From Paracoccaceae bacterium (lineage in GTDB: Bacteria; Pseudomonadota; Alphaproteobacteria; Rhodobacterales; Rhodobacteraceae): a DNA stretch of 64,000 nt. The notes beneath the pieces are model-generated. The model was not told the origin of the DNA, did not search any database, and worked only from the letters and a program-made list of their open reading frames with translations. Made by a program: the position numbers and the translations under genes. This document shows positions 1 through 9,373 of this stretch, piece by piece. How positions within the stretch are numbered: position 1 is the stretch's first letter; each line of letters begins with the position of its first letter. Location of the stretch: NCBI GenBank assembly GCA_902554885.1, contig CACDPV010000004.1, positions 42,942-106,941 on the forward strand. The letters are read 5' to 3'.

Positions 1-491
1 GGCCTTCCCGGAGTCATTTTTCGTCTTCCAAACTTTATCCAATCCATCTCGAGCAATAAATCAACAGTGCCCTTAGAAACCCCTACCCCTCTAATCTCTT
101 CAATTTCCAATCGGGTTACCGGCTGATGATAAGCAATTATAGCCAATGTTTCTACTGCTGCACGACTTAACTTGCGGGTTTCAACTGTCTCTTTTCTCAT
201 TAAAAAGCTAAGGTCGGCACTTGTGCGTATAGCCCAACCATCACCAACTTTTACTAAATTAACTCCGCGGGTTCTATAATGTAACTTCAATTCACTTAAA
301 GCCGATTCTGGATCAGAGCCTTGCGGCATTCGACTTTTTAACTCATTAACTGTAACTGGTGCGGAGGACGCGAATAGGATCGCTTCTACCATACGAATCT
401 GCTCAGGAACCGAAGGTGCTTCGAAAAGGTTGGCCTGGTCAACTTCACCAACTTTTCGCTTGTTCGAGGATTTATCTGTTTGGTCACTCAT
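1..491 (-). CDS. scpB: ScpB, chromosome segregation/condensation protein (partial)
   Basis: Partial gene: about 163 N-terminal codons are visible and the C-terminus lies beyond the left edge. ScpB dimers bind ScpA in the Smc-ScpAB condensin that compacts and segregates the chromosome. The visible part has the first winged-helix (around residues 30-100) and the start of the second, with the typical stretch LSRAAVETLAIIAYHQPVTR followed by EIRGVGVSKG and the FGRRKMTPGR end of that block. The ATG (491-489) overlaps the TGA of scpA as ATGA, so the two are translationally coupled. Family assignment is firm. Confidence 0.93.
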   Translation of the reverse strand, partial: MSDQTDKSSNKRKVGEVDQANLFEAPSVPEQIRMVEAILFASSAPVTVNELKSRMPQGSDPESALSELKLHYRTRGVNLVKVGDGWAIRTSADLSFLMRKETVETRKLSRAAVETLAIIAYHQPVTRLEIEEIRGVGVSKGTVDLLLEMDWIKFGRRKMTPGR

Positions 492-1282
492 TCAGAATTC
501 CTTTTTCTAAGTTCAATTTTAGCAAAGGTTTCTGATTGTCTCAGTTCAACTGAACCTGCTTTTACCAATTCAAGGGTCGCAGCAAATGTTGCAGCGGTGG
601 CCGCCCTTACACGCTTGGGTTCATTCTGCCATTCCTCTGGCAAAAAGCTCATCAAATCATTCCATTCTCCGGAAAAACCAAGCATTTTTCGCATTCTCTC
701 TAAAGCCGTCTCAATTGTGAAAACATTCTCTCTATCTGCAGTAAAAGGTCTAAAGTCATCGCGTGTACGGATCCTAGCATATCCTTGCATTAGATCGAGA
801 AGGCTCAAGGTATAATTAATCGTACGCTTTTTTTCTAAATTCTCAGGAATACCTCTTGAAAAAAACTCTTTTCCTAATTGATTTCGAGCCATTAATTTAG
901 AACCTGCATTTCTCATTGCTTGCAAGCGCTCTAACCTGAATGCAAGAATTGCGCTTAGTTCTTCACCAGTTGGCCCATCGTCGCTTGGATCTTTAGGAAG
1001 TAATAATCGCGATTTGAGAAATGCAAGCCATGCCGCCATCACAAGATAGTCTGCGGCCAATTCAATCCTTAATTCCTTTGCTTTTGCCACAAAATCTAAA
1101 TACTGGCTAGCCAACTGAGAAATAGAAATTTTTAGTAAATCTACTTTTTGGGTACGTGATAGCGTGAGCAACATATCTAAAGGACCCTCAAAACCGTCTA
1201 CATTTATGACCAAGTTTTCTGGGGAATTTTCTACAATATAATCATTTTCTGGAAAAAATTCTAAGTTGGGTGTGTCACTCAT
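488..1282 (-). CDS. scpA: ScpA, segregation and condensation protein A
   Basis: Kleisin subunit that bridges the Smc heads and holds ScpB. It has 264 residues, normal for alphaproteobacteria. The N-terminal kleisin block is clear (FEGPLDMLLTLSRTQKVDLLKISI at about 32-54), followed by the AADYLVMAAWLAFLKSRLLLP helix, a variable charged middle, and a C-terminal winged-helix ending ATLELVKAGSVELRQSETFAKIEL. It lies 111 nt downstream of the SPOR gene and is coupled to scpB by a 4-nt ATGA overlap. In many Rhodobacteraceae nagZ sits between the SPOR gene and scpA; here there is no room for it. Confidence 0.95.
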   Translation of the reverse strand: MSDTPNLEFFPENDYIVENSPENLVINVDGFEGPLDMLLTLSRTQKVDLLKISISQLASQYLDFVAKAKELRIELAADYLVMAAWLAFLKSRLLLPKDPSDDGPTGEELSAILAFRLERLQAMRNAGSKLMARNQLGKEFFSRGIPENLEKKRTINYTLSLLDLMQGYARIRTRDDFRPFTADRENVFTIETALERMRKMLGFSGEWNDLMSFLPEEWQNEPKRVRAATAATFAATLELVKAGSVELRQSETFAKIELRKRNSE

Positions 1283-1393
1283 ACTCTACTCTTAAAGAAC
1301 ATGGCACAAAGCTGATCTTTAAGAGCAAAGATGTCAAGTAATAGCAGAACAAAATCCGCAAATTAAAAGTATTTTTGAGGAAATTTAATTAAA

Positions 1394-2338
1394 TTACTTA
1401 GCAGTTATGGGCACACAATTTTCCTGAGAAATGACTGCAGAACAAAAGCGGCTAGCATCATCAATATTAACAAAACCACCAAGTCGCAAACGATAAATCT
1501 CATTACCATTCCTTTGGATACGTTCTACAAATTTAGGCCTGCCGTCTAAAATAACTGAAAGATTTTCGCTAAGCCTACCCCATTCTGCTAAAGCAAGTTG
1601 TTTGTTTTCAAATGAACCAAATTGCACTACAGCCAGCCCAGTTTTAACAGATCCAAGGGTCGGAAGAATAGAATTCTCACTATTTGGAGAAGTAGGTTTA
1701 ATCCGTAACGAACCTGGTCGAGGCATAGGCTTTATTATATGAGACTTAATGTTTCCCGAAATAACTTTGTTGCTCAATTGTTCGCTATTTGGCTTGAGAG
1801 CTATAGCAAGGGCAGCGGCGACCAATTCAGATTGATTATCAACAATAGTATAGTCGGTGCTTTCTATTGATGTCTTAATAGGTACTAGTGAAACTTCATT
1901 TAAAAGCTCAGGTTCGACTGCTTGCAAATGGCTTTGGGCTCTTTTTCCAATCTGGCTATCTATTAACTTTTTTTGCTTCAAGGCCTGATGTATCGTTATA
2001 TCGTCAGCGATTAACTTTGCAGTATAAGGAGCTAATTCTACTGCCTGCGGATTGGGAGGTAATTCTTGCGAGGCTATCTTAGATACAGCCAATTCAATAT
2101 TTTCCGCTTCAATTCCCCCTGGGACTTCCGGAGCAACCCTGAGTGGACCTGGTTGCGCTGCAACAATAGGAATACCGTTTATATCCCGCGAAATTAAATT
2201 GTATGCCCAAAAACCTGCCCAAAGTATCAGATTTAGGCTAATTATCCCACCAAATATTGAAAAAAACGATAGCTTGTTGTTTTGGGTATCATTATTCGAT
2301 ACACCTTTTCTGCTGGCTGAATAAACCTGCTCAGTCAT
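1394..2338 (-). CDS. SPOR-domain membrane protein
   Basis: Inner-membrane protein of 314 residues with a cytoplasmic N-terminus, one membrane segment (about 25-47, rich in I, L, W and F) and a long, low-complexity periplasmic linker. The C-terminal SPOR domain (about 236-314) begins AVVQFGSFENKQLALAEWGRL and ends near VNIDDASRFCSAV. SPOR domains bind denuded glycan strands at division sites. A GAGAGG ribosome site precedes the ATG. It lies between argS and scpA as in related genomes. The linker is unlike any catalytic domain, so a structural role in septal peptidoglycan handling is inferred from the domain only. Confidence 0.85.
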   Translation of the reverse strand: MTEQVYSASRKGVSNNDTQNNKLSFFSIFGGIISLNLILWAGFWAYNLISRDINGIPIVAAQPGPLRVAPEVPGGIEAENIELAVSKIASQELPPNPQAVELAPYTAKLIADDITIHQALKQKKLIDSQIGKRAQSHLQAVEPELLNEVSLVPIKTSIESTDYTIVDNQSELVAAALAIALKPNSEQLSNKVISGNIKSHIIKPMPRPGSLRIKPTSPNSENSILPTLGSVKTGLAVVQFGSFENKQLALAEWGRLSENLSVILDGRPKFVERIQRNGNEIYRLRLGGFVNIDDASRFCSAVISQENCVPITAK

Positions 2339-2399
2339 TATACCTCTCTTTGCCAGGTTATCCCGGCACCTTACCTCATAACCGCAGAATTATCGTTTT

Positions 2400-4142
2400 T
2401 TACATTTTTTCTGCTGGTTCTACACCTAGAATAGCAAGCCCTGAGGAAATAACAATAGAAACTGCACGCGCAAGCGCAATTTTGCTTTGAGTGATTGTTA
2501 AATCATCGGTATGCAGAAATCTAAGACTTTGATCATCACTGCCTTTACTCCAATGCGCATGTAACTGTGATGACAAATCAAATAGGTAAAAAGCAACTCT
2601 ATGAGGTTCATATAAACGTGCAGCTACCTCAACAAGTCTAGGCCACTCAGCAATCTTTTTAATAAGGCTCAATTCTGACGCATGCGTAAGGCTAGATAAA
2701 TTTGCTACTGAAAGTACACGGTCAGCAATATCAATGTTTAATTCCTCGGCCTTTCGAATAACGGACTTAATTCTTGCATGAGCATATTGAACATAAAAAA
2801 CTGGATTTTCACGACTTTGCTCTAATACTTTTTGAAAATCAAAATCTAATGCAGCGTCATTCTTTCTAGTAAGCATAACAAATCGTGTTACGTCTGGCCC
2901 TACCTGTTCTACGAGGTCTCTAAGCGTTACAAAATTGCCAGCACGCTTTGACATTTTATAGGGCTCACCATTTTGATAAAGCTTTACAAGCTGGCATAAT
3001 TTAATATCTAGAGGTACTTTACCATTAGAGAGAGCAGAAACTGCTGCCTTCATTCTTTTTACATAGCCACCATGATCTGCCCCAAATATATCTATTAGAT
3101 GGTCAAAACCTCTGCTTAATTTGTCAAAGTGATAAGCTATATCCGGGGCAAAGTATGTCCAGCTACCATCAGACTTCAATACCGGCCGATCAACATCGTC
3201 ACCATGCTCCGTTGACTTAAACAAGGTTTGTTCACGCGGCTCCCAATCATCTGTTTTTTTTCCTTTAGGAGGTTCTAAAACTCCCTTATAAATTAATCCA
3301 TTATCTCTTAAACGACCCAAAGCAGCCTCTATTTGACCGCTGCCATAAAGTGATTTCTCGGAGAAAAAAGTATCCATTTTTATACCTAGAAGATCTAAAT
3401 CTGACCTTATTAAATCCATCATGGCATCAACCGCATGGTCCCTCAATTCTGGGAGCCACTCATCTTCAGACTTATTTAAGTAAGATTCCCCAACTTTTTC
3501 TTTAAGCCCTATTGCAATTGGTATTAAGTAATCTCCCGGATAAGTTCCATCTTCAAAGACTACCTTCCTACCGAATGCTTCCTGATACCTAAGGAAAATA
3601 GACCTTGCCAGAACATCCACTTGAGCACCACCATCATTAATGTAGTATTCTCGAGTTACTTCAAAACCAGAATATGAAAGAAGACTTGCTAGGGCGTCAC
3701 CAAAAACCGCCCCTCTTGTATGACCTACATGAAGTGGACCTGTAGGGTTTGCAGAAACGAACTCTACATTTACCTTTTTTGAAGATCCCATATTGGATCT
3801 GCCAAAGTTTTTTCCAGCCTGCAGCACGCCAGAAAGCAAATTATACCAACAAACTTTACTCAAACTGATATTTATAAAGCCAGGACCTGCGATATCTACC
3901 GAAGAAATAATTTCTTCTTTAGCCAATGAGTCTCTTATAATTTGAGCTAGTTCCCGCGGTCTGGTTTCAACTAATTTTGAAAGAACCATTGCAGCGTTAG
4001 TGGCCATATCGCCATGGCGAGTATCTTTCGGTGGCTCTACCGTAATATTTGAGAAATCTGTATCAGTGGGCAAAACACCTTGGCTTGATAGATTGTTTAA
4101 AACCTCAATCAAAATTCCACGAACATGTGTAAATAAATTCAT
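2400..4142 (-). CDS. argS: Arginyl-tRNA synthetase
   Basis: Class I aminoacyl-tRNA synthetase charging tRNA-Arg. It is 580 residues, the usual length. The N-terminal Add-1 domain carries PPKDTRHGDMATNAAM, the Rossmann catalytic core has the HIGH-type motif HVGH at 138-141 (FVSANPTGPLHVGHTRGA) and the KMSKR loop at 396-400, and the C-terminal anticodon-binding DALR region includes FYVQYAHARI. It is preceded by an AAGAGA ribosome site and lies 91 nt downstream of dgt in a leftward operon that continues to scpB. Confidence 0.97.
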   Translation of the reverse strand: MNLFTHVRGILIEVLNNLSSQGVLPTDTDFSNITVEPPKDTRHGDMATNAAMVLSKLVETRPRELAQIIRDSLAKEEIISSVDIAGPGFINISLSKVCWYNLLSGVLQAGKNFGRSNMGSSKKVNVEFVSANPTGPLHVGHTRGAVFGDALASLLSYSGFEVTREYYINDGGAQVDVLARSIFLRYQEAFGRKVVFEDGTYPGDYLIPIAIGLKEKVGESYLNKSEDEWLPELRDHAVDAMMDLIRSDLDLLGIKMDTFFSEKSLYGSGQIEAALGRLRDNGLIYKGVLEPPKGKKTDDWEPREQTLFKSTEHGDDVDRPVLKSDGSWTYFAPDIAYHFDKLSRGFDHLIDIFGADHGGYVKRMKAAVSALSNGKVPLDIKLCQLVKLYQNGEPYKMSKRAGNFVTLRDLVEQVGPDVTRFVMLTRKNDAALDFDFQKVLEQSRENPVFYVQYAHARIKSVIRKAEELNIDIADRVLSVANLSSLTHASELSLIKKIAEWPRLVEVAARLYEPHRVAFYLFDLSSQLHAHWSKGSDDQSLRFLHTDDLTITQSKIALARAVSIVISSGLAILGVEPAEKM

Positions 4143-4233
4143 ATTCTCTTAGATCCTTTAATGCAGTGGGTTTATCACTCTACTGAAAAAGTTCAATGCT
4201 CTACAACGCGTAAGTTCAATGTCAGAAATCCAA

Positions 4234-5394
4234 TTAATCGCAAGAAAATTTTATTTGCTTACCGAATAACTTTTCATACTGAGAAATTGCAAACCGATCT
4301 GTCATCCCTGCGACGTAGTCGCAAACTAGGCTTAAAATACTTGACTCGGAAGATGCCGAGGTAAGATCTTCCTGCCATTTTTTAGGCATTAACTTTGGGT
4401 CATTGGTATAAGCAGCAAAAAGCTCTTTAACAATTAAAGTAACATTTTCTCGCATTTTTATAACACTCGGAGCCCTGTACATACGCTCAAAAAGAAAACT
4501 TCTTATAGCATCTAAATTTCTATCTAATTCATCAGAAAAACCTATAACTTTAAAACCGGCTTTTCTAAGATCATCCGAAGACTTAGGTGCTAGTTTAACA
4601 AAAGTCTGTTGTGCCTCTTTTAACACGTCATCAACCAACATACCCAAAAAATATCTTAGTGCCTCATGCTGCCTTCGGTACTGATTAATTTTTGGATACT
4701 TTCTATCTACTTCTTGAAAACACTCACTCAACAACGGCAATGATGCTAACTCTTCTATACTAAAAAGCTCTGCCCGTAAGCCGTCGTGCAAATCATGACT
4801 ATTATATGCAATGTCGTCTGATATGGCTGCTACTTGAGCTTCAGCGCTAGCATGATCACACAAATTTAATTTATGTAACTTATCATAATCATTTATATAA
4901 GGCGCGATCTCCGTCAAAAGAGGGCCGTTATGCTTCACGATACCCTCCAAGGTCTCCCAACTTAGATTTAACCCATCAAACGCTGCATAGTGGCGCTCAA
5001 TAAGTGTTACAATTTTCAATGTATGTGCATTGTGATCAAAACCCGAATGTTCTGCCATAAGGCCATTTAGAGCTTCCTCTCCCGTATGCCCAAAAGGCGG
5101 GTGGCCTAAATCATGTGCCAACGAAACTGCTTCGGTTAACTCCGAATTTAAGCCTAATACAGCGGAAATAGTCCTAGCAACTTGTGCAACCTCAATTGTA
5201 TGAGTTAACCTTGTTCTATAATAATCACTTTCGTGTTCAACAAATACCTGCGTTTTGTGTTTTAAACGGCGAAAAGCGCTACAATGAATAATTCTATCTC
5301 TGTCACGTTGAAAATTATCACGAAAACTACTTTCTTTTTCATTGTGTAATCTACCAAGGCTTTGGGCAGGATTTGATGCGTAGTTTGCCTGCAC
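4234..5394 (-). CDS. dgt: dGTP triphosphohydrolase-like HD protein
   Basis: Deoxyguanosinetriphosphate triphosphohydrolase-like protein (type 2, about 386 residues), which cleaves dNTPs to the nucleoside and triphosphate. HD-domain metal ligands are visible: H65 in THTIEVAQVAR and the H94-D95 pair in AHDLGHPPFGHTGEEAL, with a further histidine and aspartate in DDIAYNSHDLHDGLRA. The start is GTG with an AAGGAAGG ribosome site 9 nt upstream. A longer, out-of-place ORF in another frame over the same start was discarded. It heads the dgt-argS-SPOR-scpA-scpB operon and is divergent from erpA. Confidence 0.92.
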   Translation of the reverse strand: MQANYASNPAQSLGRLHNEKESSFRDNFQRDRDRIIHCSAFRRLKHKTQVFVEHESDYYRTRLTHTIEVAQVARTISAVLGLNSELTEAVSLAHDLGHPPFGHTGEEALNGLMAEHSGFDHNAHTLKIVTLIERHYAAFDGLNLSWETLEGIVKHNGPLLTEIAPYINDYDKLHKLNLCDHASAEAQVAAISDDIAYNSHDLHDGLRAELFSIEELASLPLLSECFQEVDRKYPKINQYRRQHEALRYFLGMLVDDVLKEAQQTFVKLAPKSSDDLRKAGFKVIGFSDELDRNLDAIRSFLFERMYRAPSVIKMRENVTLIVKELFAAYTNDPKLMPKKWQEDLTSASSESSILSLVCDYVAGMTDRFAISQYEKLFGKQIKFSCD

Positions 5395-5478
5395 TTTTCT
5401 GAACCTTCCTTGTAAATTGGGTGATTAAGTCTTATACTATTTTGCATAAGCAAACCATATAGTAATGGAATTATATTA

Positions 5479-5802
5479 ATGCATCTACCACCAAAAGTTA
5501 CAAATAGAGCATTTAAACGGCTTAGTGAAATTAATGCGGCAAATGAGGGAAAAGCCCTAAGGATTGCAGTAGAAGGTGGTGGTTGTTCTGGATTTCAATA
5601 CGAAATCAGTTTGAGCGATCCGACAGAAGAGGATCTAGTAATAGAGGGAGGTGGAGAAAAAGTAATAATTGATACGGCTTCACTTCCATTTTTAGAAAAT
5701 GCGATTATTGATTATGCGGATGAGTTAATTGGCGCTAGATTTGTAATCGAGAATCCTAATGCTACAAGCTCCTGTGGTTGCGGAACTAGTTTTTCCATTT
5801 AA
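5479..5802 (+). CDS. erpA: Iron-sulfur cluster insertion protein (A-type carrier)
   Basis: A-type Fe-S carrier of 107 residues delivering clusters to apo-proteins. The three cluster-ligand cysteines are present at C36 (EGGGCSGFQY), C99 and C101 (SSCGCGTSF). The VIIDTASLPFLENAIIDY segment is typical of the ErpA/IscA family. In Rhodobacteraceae this gene stands beside dgt and is followed by xthA, as here. ErpA and IscA are hard to tell apart by sequence alone; the position next to dgt and away from an isc/suf operon favours ErpA. Confidence 0.9.
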   Translation: MHLPPKVTNRAFKRLSEINAANEGKALRIAVEGGGCSGFQYEISLSDPTEEDLVIEGGGEKVIIDTASLPFLENAIIDYADELIGARFVIENPNATSSCGCGTSFSI

Positions 5803-5815
5803 AGAAACAAACACG

Positions 5816-6595
5816 GTGAAAATTGCCAGCTTTAATATTAACGGAATAAAAGCAAGAGCAAATGCTTTGATGACTTGGCTTAGAGAAGCTCAGCCGGACG
5901 TAGCTCTTTTGCAAGAAATAAAGTCGTTAAGCGAAAATTTTCCATCTGATTTGTTTAAGGATCTAGGGTATAACGTGGCAGTTAATGGACAAAAGTCATT
6001 TAACGGTGTGGCTATACTCTCTAAATTGCCAATTGAAGACATCGTGACCCGTTTACCGGGCGATAGCGAAGATGATCAAGCACGATGGTTAGAGGTAACT
6101 ATTGTCGGCAACCAGGCAATTCGTATGTGTAATTTGTACCTTCCAAATGGAAACCCTACTCCTGGGCCTAAGTACGACTATAAATTATCTTGGATGCGGA
6201 GACTTCACGAAAAAGCAAAACAACTGATAGATAGTGAGATCCCAGCATTTATGGCTGGCGATTACAACATCATTCCGCAGGCTGAAGATGCAGCAAACAT
6301 CGGCGCGTGGGAACAAGACGCCCTTTTTTTACCAGAAAGCCGAGCTGAATTCAGAAAAATTCTTAATTTAGGTTTTACAGATGCTTTTCGTGCAAAACAT
6401 AATTCTTCGGGACACTATAGCTTCTGGGATTATCAAGCCGGCGCTTGGGATCGTGATGATGGAATAAGAATAGATCATTTTTTACTTACTCCTCAATGTG
6501 CAGATTTATTAAAAAACTGCCAAATTGACAAACATATCAGATCTAGGGAAAAACCGTCCGATCATGTTCCAATCTGGATCGAATTAGATGGTTAA
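5816..6595 (+). CDS. xthA: Exonuclease III
   Basis: AP endonuclease / 3'-5' exonuclease of base-excision repair, 259 residues. The start is taken as GTG at 5816, giving MKIASFNINGIKARAN, the standard family N-terminus; a longer reading from 5759 would run over the end of erpA. Metal and catalytic motifs are in order: N7, LLQEIKS (E), the LYLPNG segment, AGDYNIIP (D and N) and the C-terminal SDHVPIWIEL (D-H). It follows erpA after 13 nt, so it is probably co-transcribed. Confidence 0.93.
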   Translation: MKIASFNINGIKARANALMTWLREAQPDVALLQEIKSLSENFPSDLFKDLGYNVAVNGQKSFNGVAILSKLPIEDIVTRLPGDSEDDQARWLEVTIVGNQAIRMCNLYLPNGNPTPGPKYDYKLSWMRRLHEKAKQLIDSEIPAFMAGDYNIIPQAEDAANIGAWEQDALFLPESRAEFRKILNLGFTDAFRAKHNSSGHYSFWDYQAGAWDRDDGIRIDHFLLTPQCADLLKNCQIDKHIRSREKPSDHVPIWIELDG

Positions 6596-6632
6596 TCTAG
6601 TCAATTAATTTATTTGCACATCTAAGTTTATT

Positions 6633-7793
6633 CTAGTTTGTGACATTGTGGTCATAAATCCAATCAAATCTTTTAACAAGTAAATGCGGTAAGAATTTTG
6701 TGAGGAGCCTCAAAAAAAAGTGGAGGACCAGTCTGTATATACCATTTGATAAATGAAACGTCCGTGCATTTTTTGCTGATGCACTTATAATACGTTGAAC
6801 TCGCGGCAATCGTTCCCTTTGAAATTCATTAAAGGCAAATGACAATTTTGGAAATTTGGAAATTTTAGAGGCTATCACAAAACTATCTTCTATTGCCATC
6901 GCAGCACCCTGCGCCAGAAAGGGTAACGTGGGATGAGCAGCGTCTCCAACTAAAATTACTCGATCATTATACCATTTCTTTTTCATAGGGTATCTAAACA
7001 AACCCCATTTATAAACACTCTCTATGGAAGCTATAATTTTAGAAGCTTCACCAGAGAAATCTTTGAAGCTTTCTTTAACTACTTTTGGATCTTCATGATG
7101 CTTCCAACCATCTGGTTGCCACTCATTTTGCTCCTTAATCAGTACTAAATTCAGCTGGCTTCCATCAGCAATTGGATAGCTTACAAGGTGTCTTTTGGGA
7201 GCAAGTGTAACATGGGAAAAATCATCTTGGTTGATTGAATTTGGCACAATCGATCTCCAAGCTATTTGACGAGTAAAGATAGGAGTTTCTTCATCAAACA
7301 AAGCTTTCCGTACATTAGAATGTAATCCATCTGCCCCAACTATGATGTCCGCAGAATATACATTCCCATCTGAAAATATAACTTCACCATTATTTATTTT
7401 TTCTAATTTTTTATCGAAATGAACGGGAATCTTCAATTTTTTACAAGCCGCGTACAAAATGCCGACAAGGTCTGCCCGGTGGCAGAAGAGAAACGCAGCA
7501 TCTTGTTTGAATTTCATATAATCGAATAATGCAAGCTGAGAGTTTGATTTATAATCAAAAACCTTAATCCCCTTACAACGTCTTGAAAGAGCTGAAACCT
7601 CGTCCAAAAGCCCTATACGGGAAAAAACTCTATTAGCATTGGGGCTTAATTGTATTCCGGCTCCAGCCGTCGTGACCTCATTGGACCTCTCGTACACAGA
7701 TGCATTTATACCAAAGTGCTTCAAACAAAGAGCAGTTGTAAGACCGCCTATCCCCGCCCCAACAACGACAATTTGTTTCGAACCTTCCAGCAT
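6633..7793 (-). CDS. FAD-dependent aromatic-ring monooxygenase (salicylate hydroxylase-like)
   Basis: Class A flavoprotein hydroxylase of 386 residues. It has the Rossmann FAD motif GAGIGGLTTALCLKHFGI near the N-terminus, the DG motif VGADGLHSNVRK in the middle, and the second FAD motif VGDAAHPTLPFLAQGAAMAIED near residue 290. The pattern matches the salicylate / 3-hydroxybenzoate 6-hydroxylase group (UbiH/COQ6 superfamily), but the substrate cannot be read from the sequence. It starts at ATG just inside the intergenic region downstream of dksA, both transcribed leftwards, and converges with xthA. Confidence 0.82.
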   Translation of the reverse strand: MLEGSKQIVVVGAGIGGLTTALCLKHFGINASVYERSNEVTTAGAGIQLSPNANRVFSRIGLLDEVSALSRRCKGIKVFDYKSNSQLALFDYMKFKQDAAFLFCHRADLVGILYAACKKLKIPVHFDKKLEKINNGEVIFSDGNVYSADIIVGADGLHSNVRKALFDEETPIFTRQIAWRSIVPNSINQDDFSHVTLAPKRHLVSYPIADGSQLNLVLIKEQNEWQPDGWKHHEDPKVVKESFKDFSGEASKIIASIESVYKWGLFRYPMKKKWYNDRVILVGDAAHPTLPFLAQGAAMAIEDSFVIASKISKFPKLSFAFNEFQRERLPRVQRIISASAKNARTFHLSNGIYRLVLHFFLRLLTKFLPHLLVKRFDWIYDHNVTN

Positions 7794-7825
7794 ACGAAGA
7801 CTAGCACCTGCTTCACGATCTATTT

Positions 7826-8248
7826 CTAGTCGTCTCTATGAACTTTTTCCCTTCGTTCATGCCGTTCTTGCGCCTCTAGCGTCATCGTTGCGATTGGTCG
7901 TGCATCTAGCCGTCTCAATGAGATTGGTTCACCTGTCATTTCACAGTAGCCATATTCGCCTTCATCTATTCTACGGAGTGCCGCATCAATTTTAGAAACT
8001 AGTTTTCTTTGTCTATCGCGAGTTCGTAACTCGAGCGCTCTGTCAGTTTCCTCGCTAGCTCGGTCAGCTATATCTGGAATATTGCGCGTGTTATCCTGCA
8101 GGCCCTCAATTGTTTCCCTAGAATCTGACATAAGATCGGTCTTCCAGGTAACAAGCTTACGTTTGAAATATTCTAATTGACGATCATTCATAAAAGGTTC
8201 GCCCTCAACTGGACGATAATCTTCAGAAAAAACGTTATCCTGTTTCAT
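7826..8248 (-). CDS. dksA: DksA-type RNA polymerase regulator (one-cysteine zinc finger)
   Basis: RNA-polymerase secondary-channel regulator that works with ppGpp. It is 140 residues from the ATG at 8248, chosen because GGGGGA lies just upstream; a longer frame to 8290 has no such site. The coiled-coil tip is conserved (DIADRASEE, the two aspartates matching the functional D-x-x-D tip of E. coli DksA), followed by LELRTRDRQRKL. The C4 zinc finger is reduced to one cysteine (YGYCEMTGEPISLRRL), as in other alphaproteobacterial DksA proteins. It is divergent from moxR. Confidence 0.9.
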   Translation of the reverse strand: MKQDNVFSEDYRPVEGEPFMNDRQLEYFKRKLVTWKTDLMSDSRETIEGLQDNTRNIPDIADRASEETDRALELRTRDRQRKLVSKIDAALRRIDEGEYGYCEMTGEPISLRRLDARPIATMTLEAQERHERREKVHRDD

Positions 8249-8441
8249 GCTTTGTCCCCCAAGCAGTTTATAAAACCAAAATTCTACCAATAACTAATAA
8301 GGTAAATAAACCTATCCTTGGGCAGATAAACCAATTGAAGTAAAATGTCACTACTCAAAGATGAACATTGAACGATTTTTATTTATATGCGAAATGTCTC
8401 GTTGTTCTAACAAAAGATATTTTCAGTAGAAAGCGACCCAA

Positions 8442-9281
8442 ATGAAGTTTAACAGCACTCAGAATTATGTTGCAACGGAAGATTTAAAAATAGCTGTAAA
8501 CGCAGCGGTTACTTTAGAAAGACCTCTGCTTGTCAAAGGTGAGCCCGGAACCGGAAAAACTGAGCTTGCAAAGCAAGTTGCAAATTCTCTTGGTCTGAAG
8601 CTGTATGAATGGAACATCAAATCAACGACAAAGGCACAACAAGGATTGTATGAATACGATGCAGTTTCACGCCTGAGAGATAGCCAACTTGGCGATAAAA
8701 AAGTCGAAGAAGTTAAAAACTACATCAAAAAAGGTAAACTATGGCAAGCTTTTGAGTCAGATGAAAAGGTTGTTTTACTGATTGACGAGGTTGATAAAGC
8801 AGATATCGAGTTCCCGAATGATTTGTTGCAAGAATTAGACAAAATGGCTTTCCACGTTTACGAAACGGGCGAAAATATAATAGCAAAAAAACGACCAGTG
8901 GTAATTATAACCTCAAACAACGAAAAAGAACTACCTGATGCATTCTTGAGACGCTGCTTTTTTCATTATATTCGGTTTCCTGACCAAGAAACTTTAGAAA
9001 AAATAGTGAGGGTTCACTATCCAAATATAAAGCAAAACCTTTTATCCACGGCGCTGGCGCAATTTTTTGAAGTACGTGAGCAACCCGGACTAAAAAAGAA
9101 ACCATCAACTTCAGAAGCTTTAGATTGGTTAAAATTATTATTAGCAGAAGATCTGAGTGTAACAGATTTAACTAAGGACGGAAAAAACTCTTTACCGCAA
9201 TTGCATGGGGCACTGTTAAAAAATGAACAAGACGTACAACTTTTTGAGCGCCTTGCGTTTATGGCACGAAGCCAAAGGTGA
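8442..9281 (+). CDS. MoxR-family AAA+ ATPase
   Basis: MoxR-type AAA+ chaperone of 279 residues, thought to act with a von Willebrand factor A partner in folding or metal-site maturation. Walker A is GEPGTGKT at 33-40, Walker B VVLLIDEVDKAD from about 110, sensor 1 lies in VVIITSNNEKELPDAFLRRC, and the arginine finger region follows in LRRCFFHYIRFP. It starts a rightward set with a small membrane protein, a VWA protein (the expected partner) and an M48 peptidase. The client protein is unknown. Confidence 0.9.
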   Translation: MKFNSTQNYVATEDLKIAVNAAVTLERPLLVKGEPGTGKTELAKQVANSLGLKLYEWNIKSTTKAQQGLYEYDAVSRLRDSQLGDKKVEEVKNYIKKGKLWQAFESDEKVVLLIDEVDKADIEFPNDLLQELDKMAFHVYETGENIIAKKRPVVIITSNNEKELPDAFLRRCFFHYIRFPDQETLEKIVRVHYPNIKQNLLSTALAQFFEVREQPGLKKKPSTSEALDWLKLLLAEDLSVTDLTKDGKNSLPQLHGALLKNEQDVQLFERLAFMARSQR

Positions 9282-9373
9282 TTTTACTATCGTTTAGTTC
9301 AAACCTTAAATATAAACCACGCAACAACTAACCTTTCATGGCAAATGATGAAAAATAATTGGTGGAGACAATC

